This document shows positions 18,334 to 26,548 of a DNA stretch of 26,548 bases, piece after piece. Origin of the DNA: Penicillium oxalicum (lineage: Eukaryota > Ascomycota > Eurotiomycetes > Eurotiales > Aspergillaceae); contig NW_026088296.1 in assembly GCF_001723175.1 (NCBI RefSeq), positions 1-26,548 of the forward strand, read 5' to 3'. A program made the position numbers and the translations under genes. The notes beneath the pieces were generated by a model that made no database searches, had not been told where the DNA came from, and saw nothing but the letters and a program-made list of their open reading frames with translations. How positions within the stretch are numbered: position 1 is the first letter of the stretch; each line of letters begins with the position of its first letter.

Positions 18334-20321
18334 TTATTTATTATATGATAAGTTTTTATTTAATAATACAAATAATGCAAATATTACTAATATTAATAAA
18401 TTATTATCACTATAAGAGAAGTATAACAATGTTATATAGAATATTAAACCTATTAAAATATATAAGGCATAACTAGTTATAGTTCCAGTACTTAATTTTC
18501 CTAAGTTATTACTTAAGGATACTAATCCTTTTTCTAAAACATATGGTCCTAATAATTCTACAGAACCTTTATCAAGACTTTTAGTTGTTTGACCACCTAA
18601 TTTTAATACTCCTTCAACTATATATTTATTATAGAATAATTCTATATAGAATCTTTGATTGAAGAAACTAAATATATTATAACCTAATTTTGAGTATTTA
18701 AAGTTTATAAGTAATTTTGGTATAAATTCACAGAATAATACTGATATTATACTTAATGATACTGTAAATACAAAAGGTAATAATTTAAAGAATGTTGGTA
18801 CTGCGAATTCAGTATCTAACATTATTTCATGGTTAGGATGAATAAATAAAAAAACTATTATCTACAAAGAAACCTGTACCTAAACCTATAAATATATCTT
18901 TAGTTATGTAACCAAAGAATATAGAGAAAATAGATAAGATTATTAATGGTATAGTTAAGAATAAATCACCTTCATGTGCATGTTTGTAACTAGATAATGG
19001 ACCATTAGGATTAGCTAAGAATGTTAAATATAATACTTTAGCTGAATATAATGTAGTAAACATTGCACCTATAGTAGCTACAAAGTAAACTATAGTACCT
19101 GATAAGTAGAATTGACCATAAGAAGATTCAAGAATAAAATCTTTAGAATAGAATCCTGTCATGAAAGGTACAGCTACTAAACTTAATGAAGCTATTAACA
19201 TAACTGAATAAGTTAAAGGTAAGAATTCTCTTAAACCTCCATATTTTCTAAAATCTTGATTATCAGCTACTGCGTGTATTACTGAACCAGCTCCTAAGAA
19301 TAATAATGCTTTATAGAAAGCGTGATTTACTAAGTGGAATAATGCTAAATTATAACTTGATAAACCTATAGCTATTACCATCATACCTAATTGACTCATA
19401 GTAGAATAAGCAATAACTTTTTTAATATCTTGTTGGAATAATCCTATTAAAGAACTAAATACTGTAGTTATAGCACCTAATCATAAACATAATACTAATA
19501 CAGTTGAACTATATTCTATTAATGGAGATGATCTCATTAATAAATAAACTCCAGCTGTAACCATAGTAGCTGCGTGTATTAAGGCAGATACTGGTGTAGG
19601 ACCTTCCATAGCTTGAGGTAATCAAATATGTAAACCTACTTGTGAACTTTTAGCTGTTGCACCTATTAATAAACAGATACCAATTAAAGTTATAATATTT
19701 TCATTATTGTAAGGAGCTAATGCAAATACTGTACTATAATCTATATTACCAAAAGATCATAAAATAGCAAACATACCTATAGTTAATAAGCAATCACCTA
19801 CTCTATTTGTTAATAAAGCTGATATAGAACTTTGATTATGCTGCTATACTAGCTAGTAAATCAGAAATTTACTAATAAATATGAACAAACACCTACACCT
19901 TCTCAACCTACAAACATTATTAATAGTTATTTCCTGTTACAAGTATAATCATCATAAATGTGAATAAACTTAAATAACTAAAGAATCTTTGATTGTGTGG
20001 ATCATGACTCATATAACTTATTGAATATATATGTACTAAACTAGATACTATTAATACAGGTATTAACATAGAAACTGTTAATGAATCAAATCTAAAGTTT
20101 CATAATACATATAGTGATTCTACATCTACTCACCTTGCAACATTTATTGTTACAGGTATATTATTAAATCCTACTTCAAAAAAAGCTACTATAGCTAAAA
20201 TTGTTGTAGTTATTACTGAAGCACATGTTATTATATGTGCTCCACTTACTCCAACTTTTCTTCCAAAAAAACCTGAAACTATTGAACCTAATAAAGGTAA
20301 AATTATCAATGTTAAATACAT
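18334..20321 (-). CDS. nad5: NADH dehydrogenase subunit 5 (four indels)
   Basis: Largest antiporter-like complex I subunit. The start [20 protein letters not shown] is at 20321, overlapping the nad4L stop by one base. Signature parts: [89 protein letters not shown]. Frame breaks: one base lost near 19925 (NNY-LIMFVG), one gained near 19838, a CTAG doubling at 19849-19856, and a 4-base gain near 18842-18850 ([12 protein letters not shown]). Correcting these leaves 1980 bases, 659 residues, a normal length. The long stretch between about 19835 and 18850 is open. Confidence 0.93.
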
Positions 20322-20590
20322 TACTTATATTGTATTGATATACTACCTCTTAATCTATAATATGCAACTAAAATACCTAAACCTATCGCAGATTCAGCTC
20401 CCGCTATTGTTAATATATATCACGGAAAATGTTTGTCGCAAGAATATCATCAAACTAAGTGAACTTATTAATATTAAGAATGTTACTGATAATAACATAA
20501 TTTCTATTGATATTAACATTAGTATATGTTTTTTCTATTAAGAACAAACCCTAATATTCCTATTAAAAAAAAAAATATTGAAAATGTCAT
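20321..20590 (-). CDS. nad4L: NADH dehydrogenase subunit 4L (compensating indels)
   Basis: Small three-helix complex I subunit. The start [21 protein letters not shown] and the end [14 protein letters not shown] are typical, and the 270-base span equals the normal 89 residues plus stop. Inside, two losses (near 20522, before LMLISIEIM, and near 20454, SLSF-DDIL) and two gains (near 20440 and 20422) cancel in length but put stops in the frame as written. The TAA stop shares its last base with the nad5 ATG, the coupled arrangement conserved in filamentous ascomycetes. trnR(ACG) lies 151 bases upstream. Confidence 0.9.
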
Positions 20591-20741
20591 TAATTTAATT
20601 AAATTTAATTTGATTTATCTATCCTACAGATATAAGTTATATATAATAACTTACTCTTATTATATTATAAATATAATATTTTTATTTATTATTTATAATA
20701 TTGTATATGGTAATATACTAAATACTAGTACACCTTTTTAT

Positions 20742-20812
20742 AAACGTGTATAAGACTTGAACTTATATCTGCGTGTCCGTAGCACGTTATTCTACCATTA
20801 AATTAACACGTT
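20742..20812 (-). tRNA. trnR(acg): tRNA-Arg(ACG)
   Basis: Acceptor AACGUGU/ACACGUU is perfect. Anticodon stem ACGTG/CACGC encloses CTACGGA (ACG). It lies between cox2 and nad4L and reads CGN codons. Confidence 0.9.
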
Positions 20813-20856
20813 TATTTAACTAAATATATTATGTAGTTAAATAATAAATTTTTTAT

Positions 20857-21619
20857 TTATCCTTCCATTTGATCTCTTAATCATAATAAGAAATCTCTTA
20901 TTGATACTGATTGTATAGCAATAGGCATAGAACTGTGTAATATTCCACAAATCTCTGAACATTGTCCAAAGAATGTTCCTGGACGATTTACATAAACAGA
21001 AGCTTGATTTAATCTACCTGGGTATGCATCTGCTTTAATACCTAATGATGGACAAGCATAAGAATGTATAACATCAGCGGCTGATATTACAAATCTTGTG
21101 TGTGTTAACTCTGGTATTATAACTCTGTTATCTACTTCTAACATTCTAAATTGACCTTCTTCTAAATCACTTTCTGGTACTATATATGAATCAAATTCTA
21201 TAAATTCGTCATCTTCATTAGTGAAATCTGGATATTGGTAACTTCAATATCATTGGTGACCTTCTGCATATACAAACTAATGATGGATCCATTACTTCAT
21301 CCATTAAATATAATAATTTAAAAGATGGGAATGCTATTAATATTAATATAAATGCTGGTGTTATAGTTCATATTAATTCTATTAAAGTACCATGATTCAT
21401 ATATTTATGTGCTATAGGTGATCTTTTAGCTGCAAAATTTCTTATAATATTTGCCATCATTCATGTTACAGTAAATAAAATAATAGCTAAATAGAACATA
21501 ATGTTATTATGTAATTCTTCTATTCCTTCCATTTGTGGTGAAGCACTATCTTGGAAAAATAAACCTCATGGTGTTGGAGCATCCAATTGTAAGTTTAAAA
21601 AATTATAGTATAAATTCAT
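20857..21619 (-). CDS. cox2: Cytochrome c oxidase subunit 2 (one inserted base)
   Basis: Complex IV subunit with two N-terminal membrane helices and a CuA domain facing the intermembrane space. It starts [19 protein letters not shown]. The aromatic segment AEGHQWYWSYQYPDF and the CuA ligand motif [16 protein letters not shown] are present, with the CuA His in [12 protein letters not shown]. One extra T near 21274 (PSLV-VYAEG) breaks the frame; without it the protein has 253 residues. Stop TAA at 20857-20859. The 257-base spacer upstream, towards the 256-codon ORF, holds two hairpins. Identity is certain. Confidence 0.95.
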
Positions 21620-21751
21620 TTTTTTTTTTAATTTTTTGTTGTTAGATTTTTCTCATTTAATGTTTTTTTTTTAAAGTTTCTACTTTTATAGTATTACTTA
21701 TACCTAGTATTATATATATTTATATAAGTATATTTATATACTTAATTTAAT

Positions 21752-21767
21752 CCAAGAATATTCTTGG
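21752..21767. repeat. 16-base perfect palindrome
   Basis: CCAAGAATATTCTTGG is its own reverse complement. It lies in the cox2 leader, ten bases from the GATC-loop hairpin, and a degenerate relative (CAAGAATAATCCTTG) occurs near 21828-21842. A role in RNA folding or processing is possible but unproven. Confidence 0.6.
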
Positions 21768-21776
21768 TGTATTACC

Positions 21777-21802
21777 TATACTAATAGATCGAAATTAGTA
21801 TA
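21777..21802. repeat. GATC-loop hairpin, copy 2
   Basis: A perfect 9-bp stem TATACTAAT/ATTAGTATA encloses the loop AGATCGAA, the same loop as at 9886-9909. The pair outside the shared stem is A-T here and G-C in the other copy, so pairing is kept while sequence changes. It lies 75 bases past the stop of the 256-codon ORF and before cox2; the other copy follows atp6. Confidence 0.65.
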
Positions 21803-21876
21803 AGTTATCTTATATGAATATTTTTATGCAAGAATAATCCTTGTTAAACCATATCTATTGAACATATTATATTAAA

Positions 21877-22647
21877 TTAATTTAATAAGTCTTTTATTTT
21901 TATTTGTTTAGGTGTTGGGTTCGGTTGTGTTTTAAATTGGCTAAAATGATTTTTGTATCATTCTGGATAGTTTAATCCCACTAGTTGAAACTTGTACATA
22001 TTCCATCTTTGAACTATTAGAAGTCTAAAGGTAGAATACTTATTACCGGTACAGGTTGTACCGTCAGGAAAAGTTACAGTACAATGATCTTCTGGATCAT
22101 GGTACCCTCATGAAAGATCGTCCTCATGATAAACCCGTTCTTTTGAGTCTTTATTATGAGAATAAACATTATGATAATTTTCAGGATGAATTTTTACTTT
22201 TTTACCTCTAACACTATCTTTAACTACAACAGAATACTCATTTTCTCCCTTTATTCTACCAGGACCATTTTGGTAGGGTTTTAAACGGAATCTCTTTTTA
22301 GAGTTTTCTTCTTCCGGCACAAAATCTATATTAGTAGGATCAGGCCCTCACGGACCTCACGGACCACCCGGACCTCCCGGAGGTCCTCCTCCTCCATGTT
22401 TTATCTCTACCCACCTTCAAAGTTCAGAGTCATCATTATTATTCATATTTAAAGTATATCCTTCTAATATGTCTACAGCTATTATAGGATTATCCTTAAT
22501 TATCATATACATATACACAAGTGATAATATAAGTCTATATATAAGATATATGATACGTATATATTCAACACTTTTATATACTTTATAGCAATAAAAATAA
22601 TTCATCCCATAAGATATTGTTCTACAAAAATTTAATCTCATCATCAT
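21877..22647 (-). CDS. Unassigned ORF with collagen-like Gly/Pro/Trp tract (256 codons)
   Basis: Intact in code 4 from ATG at 22647 to TAA. I recognise no family. Layout: a short N-terminus; one probable membrane helix at about residues 30-50 (IRIIYLIYRLILSLVYMYMI); a polar linker; a low-complexity tract at about residues 85-104 (HGGGGPPGGPGGPWGPWGPD) with Gly in every second or third place; an acidic then strongly basic region (EEENSKKRFRLKP, RGKKVKIHPENYHNVYSHN); and a C-terminal part with paired Cys (DHCTVTFPDGTTCTGNK) and several aromatic residues. The tract uses G+C-rich codons (GGA, GGT, CCG) unlike the core genes. Trp is TGA or TGG. It lies between nad3 and cox2 in the gene direction. 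Openness amid broken neighbours suggests it is real. An inner-membrane anchored protein is inferred; function is unknown. Confidence 0.72.
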
Positions 22648-22684
22648 GTTTTTTATATATTTAATTTTAATTTTATATATAGAC

Positions 22685-23091
22685 TTAACTATATATAACT
22701 GAGTATCCTTTCCAGGATTTGTTTTGAAAGTTATAAACTTGTCTACTTTCTATTTTTAATGCGTTTTTACCTAACTCAAATGCAAACCCTAAAGTTACAC
22801 TAGGAAAAATACTAACATTATTAATAGACCGTATACACCATTAGTATATGCACTAACTGCATATGGGTATACTAATAAAATTTCTAAGTCAAATAATAAA
22901 AACAGTAAAGCAAATATAAAGAAAGAAATGCTAAATTGTGTTCTATTTTGACCTAAAAAAGAATGAAAACCACATTCAAATGCACTATCTTTTTCTTGAT
23001 ATGCATTATGTGGTGCTAATATTAAATTAACTAGTAACAGTATTATTCCTAATACTGGTATTAATAAAAAAAAAAAAGTTGTTGCTGTCAT
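22685..23091 (-). CDS. nad3: NADH dehydrogenase subunit 3 (one missing base)
   Basis: Small complex I membrane subunit. It starts MTATTFFFLLIPVLGIILLL and contains the loop signature KDSAFECGFHSF with the conserved Cys, then FFIFALLFLLFDLEILLVYP. One base is missing near 22795-22802 (FFLV-VTLGFAFELGKNAL). Reading across it continues through IESRQVYNFQNKSWKGYS to TAA, 135 residues. As written it ends early at a TAA after LVFFLV. The N-terminal helix follows a run of Ts encoding Phe. The 256-codon ORF starts 37 bases downstream; atp9 is upstream. Confidence 0.94.
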
Positions 23092-23250
23092 ATTATAATA
23101 TATTATTATTTAATTAAAAAAAAATTATTTATCTAAACTTATTTATTATTTTAAATTTTTGAAAACACACTATACATAGTATGATTTACATCAGAATTAT
23201 ATAAAACTTGTTTTCATTTTTATATGAAAAATTACACAGGAGAAATATGT

Positions 23251-23523
<273 letters not shown>

Positions 23524-23611
23524 TTATATATCTTTTTACAGAACAATGCTTACAAAGAAATTTTTACCTAATATTTATACTTATTTTAATAATAAGAATA
23601 TAATTCTTATT

Positions 23612-23623
23612 ACCTATATTGTA
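23612..23623 (-). promoter_or_regulatory. ACAATATAGGT motif upstream of atp9
   Basis: The coding strand reads CTACAATATAGGTAATA in the 164-base cox1-atp9 spacer, matching the copies before rnl and rns. It may mark a transcript or processed 5' end for atp9. Based on recurrence only. Confidence 0.35.
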
Positions 23624-23678
23624 GATAATTGCAATATATAATCCTAGTTATATATCTTAATTAAATGTTGTATTTTTA

Positions 23679-25435
<1,757 letters not shown>

Positions 25436-25496
25436 TTTGAATAAATATATACACATATGTATATACATACATATAATGTATATACATTATATTTCT

Positions 25497-25549
25497 ATTG
25501 TACTATACTTAGTACAATTTTACTTAAAAAATATACTTATATAAGTATA
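25497..25549. other. Two perfect hairpins in the cox1 leader
   Basis: Arms ATTGTACTA and TAGTACAAT around TACT (25497-25518), then the 18-base perfect palindrome TATACTTATATAAGTATA (25532-25549). The second contains ATATAAGTA on both strands, identical to the yeast mitochondrial promoter nonamer, but this is an expected by-product in such AT-rich sequence. The leader between trnH and cox1 is about 230 bases. Confidence 0.5.
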
Positions 25550-25664
25550 CTTATTTATTGACAATTGGCTGTTTAATACTAATTATATATTAATTATAAC
25601 TAATATTAATAATATGAATTTATTTTATATGAATAACATTTTAACTTATTAAATTGTTAATTAG

Positions 25665-25736
25665 GGAGGATACCTAGACTCGAACTAGGATATACTATGC
25701 CACATACAGCCGTTCTACCATTGAACTATACCCACC
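25665..25736 (-). tRNA. trnH: tRNA-His(GUG)
   Basis: It shows the His-specific extra G(-1) paired with C73. Anticodon loop ATGTGGC (GUG), T arm CCTAG/CTAGG. It is the last tRNA before cox1. Confidence 0.9.
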
Positions 25737-25879
25737 TATATTAGTTATTAATTAATTTAATTATTTTTTCACCTTTTTGTCTTATATATAAACTGTTACA
25801 AAAAACCATACTTTTTATTTTTATACTTATTTAGATATATTGTTTTTCTTATTTATAGAAAAATTACAAATAAACTGAA

Positions 25880-25950
25880 AGCCGAGAGAGAAAATCGAAT
25901 TCCCATTCATAATTCATGAAATTATTGTTCTACCATTGAACTATCCCGGC
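25880..25950 (-). tRNA. trnM: tRNA with anticodon CAU (third copy; Met or lysidine-modified Ile)
   Basis: Acceptor GCCGGGA/UCUCGGC. Anticodon stem ATAAT/ATTAT encloses TTCATGA (CAU). It is the third CAU tRNA. AUA is common here and coded as Ile, and the only other Ile tRNA has GAU, so this or its CAU sister could be the AUA reader. The T stem GGGAA/TTTTC is weak. Confidence 0.83.
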
Positions 25951-25972
25951 TAATAGTATATAATATATTAAT

Positions 25973-26010
25973 CATAAAATTATTGTTCTACTTTTGAACT
26001 ATAACGGCTA
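25973..26010 (-). pseudogene. Partial copy of the third CAU tRNA (5' half)
   Basis: It matches 25915-25952 at 33 of 38 positions, covering the acceptor 5' strand, D arm and anticodon 5' arm up to the anticodon. The changes lie in the acceptor and D loop, and there is no T arm or 3' half beyond. It is a truncated tandem duplication, 20-odd bases upstream in transcription of the intact gene. Confidence 0.8.
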
Positions 26011-26103
26011 ATAATAATAATATATACTTGTATATTATATATTAGTATATATACAAGTATATCATAGTGTATATATATATATAAATACACACTATAATTT
26101 ATT

Positions 26104-26176
26104 TTATGTTGGGGCGACTCGAACACCCAATAGTAAATACCAAAAATTTATGACTTACCGATTAGTCGACAACATA
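26104..26176 (-). tRNA. trnQ: tRNA-Gln(UUG)
   Basis: Perfect acceptor UAUGUUG/CAACAUA with discriminator A. Anticodon stem TAAAT/ATTTA encloses TTTTGGT (UUG), T stem GGGTG/CGCCC. Confidence 0.9.
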
Positions 26177-26184
26177 AAAAAAAA

Positions 26185-26267
26185 TATGGGTAACAAGACT
26201 TGAACTTGTAAAGTAAAAAACTATTCCGTCCTAAGCGGAACCTGGTTACCAATTTCAGCACACCCAT
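26185..26267 (-). tRNA. trnL(uag): tRNA-Leu(UAG)
   Basis: Acceptor AUGGGUG/UACCCAU, anticodon stem TTCCG/CGGAA around CTTAGGA (UAG), long variable arm, discriminator A. With UAA it covers the Leu codons, so CUN is Leu here and not Thr as in some yeasts. Confidence 0.92.
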
Positions 26268-26279
26268 GTAACTATACTT

Positions 26280-26352
26280 TGCTCGAGATAAGACTTGAAC
26301 TTACAACCTAATCAGCTTCAATGATTCGCTCTACCAATTGAGCTTCTCAAGC
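26280..26352 (-). tRNA. trnF: tRNA-Phe(GAA)
   Basis: Acceptor GCUUGAG/CUCGAGC, anticodon stem AATCA/TGATT around TTGAAGC (GAA), T arm TAAG/CTTA. Position 8 is A. Confidence 0.92.
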
Positions 26353-26440
26353 TAATAATTAATATATATACATATATATGCTATTATTAACTAATAGTTA
26401 CATAAAAAAACTAATAATAAATAATAATATAATAATATAT

Positions 26441-26514
26441 TGGAGTTATCAGGACTCGATCCTGAAATAACGATATGCAAAATCGCCGTTTTTACCAGTT
26501 AAAACTATAACCCC
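26441..26514 (-). tRNA. trnA: tRNA-Ala(UGC)
   Basis: Acceptor GGGGUUA/UAACUCC, anticodon stem GCGAT/ATCGT around TTTGCAT (UGC), T arm TCAGG/CCTGA, discriminator A. Confidence 0.92.
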
Positions 26515-26520
26515 TAATAT

Positions 26521-26548
26521 ATTCCGAGAAACGAGTCGAACGTTTACG
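26521..26548 (-). tRNA. trnL(uaa): tRNA-Leu(UAA), 3' part
   Basis: This holds the T arm (stem AAACG/CGTTT around TTCGACT) and the acceptor 3' strand CUCGGA, which pairs with UCCGAG encoded near position 50. Together with bases 1-54 it makes one complete tRNA-Leu(UAA). The split is only an effect of where the circle was opened. Confidence 0.88.

Noticed and set aside
22417..22647. A 76-codon gene separate from the downstream 70-codon frame
   Set aside because: The apparent stop between them is TGA, which is Trp in code 4; both belong to the one 256-codon frame.
25535..25543. Yeast-type promoter nonamer ATATAAGTA near cox1 and at a few other places
   Set aside because: The string falls in AT-rich palindromes, occurs on both strands and inside coding sequence (nad4L end), and filamentous ascomycetes are not known to use it.

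Overview
The window looks like a complete mitochondrial chromosome of a filamentous ascomycete, most likely class Eurotiomycetes (Eurotiales or Onygenales). Supporting signs: every gene lies on the minus strand; UGA is read as Trp (tRNA-Trp has anticodon UCA and most genes carry in-frame TGA, genetic code 4); the sequence is very A+T rich; the large rRNA carries one group I intron holding rps3; and the gene order is the compact Aspergillus/Penicillium/dermatophyte one. The two window ends join exactly inside one tRNA-Leu(UAA), so the molecule appears to be a circle of about 26.5 kb cut open there. Genus and species cannot be decided by eye.

In the direction of transcription (right to left) the order is: trnH, cox1, atp9, nad3, an unassigned 256-codon ORF with a Gly/Pro/Trp-rich tract, cox2, trnR(ACG), nad4L, nad5, nad2, an unassigned two-part ORF, cob, trnC, nad1, nad4, trnR(UCU), trnN, atp8, atp6, rns, a 56-nt tRNA-like element, trnY, nad6, cox3, trnK-G-G-D-S-W-I-S-P, rnl (with intron and rps3), then trnT-E-V-M-M-L-A-F-L-Q, a broken tRNA copy, trnM and back to trnH. 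That gives 14 respiratory and ATP synthase proteins, rps3, two rRNAs, 26 tRNAs covering all amino acids, and two extra ORF loci.

The proteins are core subunits of complex I (nad1-6, 4L), III (cob), IV (cox1-3) and V (atp6, 8, 9), translated by ribosomes built on rnl, rns and Rps3. tRNAs punctuate the transcripts. A short motif, ACAATATAGGT on the coding strand, sits just upstream of both rRNAs and recurs in a few other spacers; it is a candidate promoter or processing signal.

An important caution: many core genes are not open as written. cox1, cox2, cox3, atp6, cob, nad1, nad2, nad3, nad4L and nad5 each carry one or more small indels that break the frame, while nad4, nad6, atp8, atp9, rps3 and the 256-codon ORF are intact. 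The simplest reading is an imperfect consensus sequence, but some events are clean short tandem duplications, so real lesions or a nuclear copy are not excluded. Coordinates for broken genes give the full start-to-stop span.
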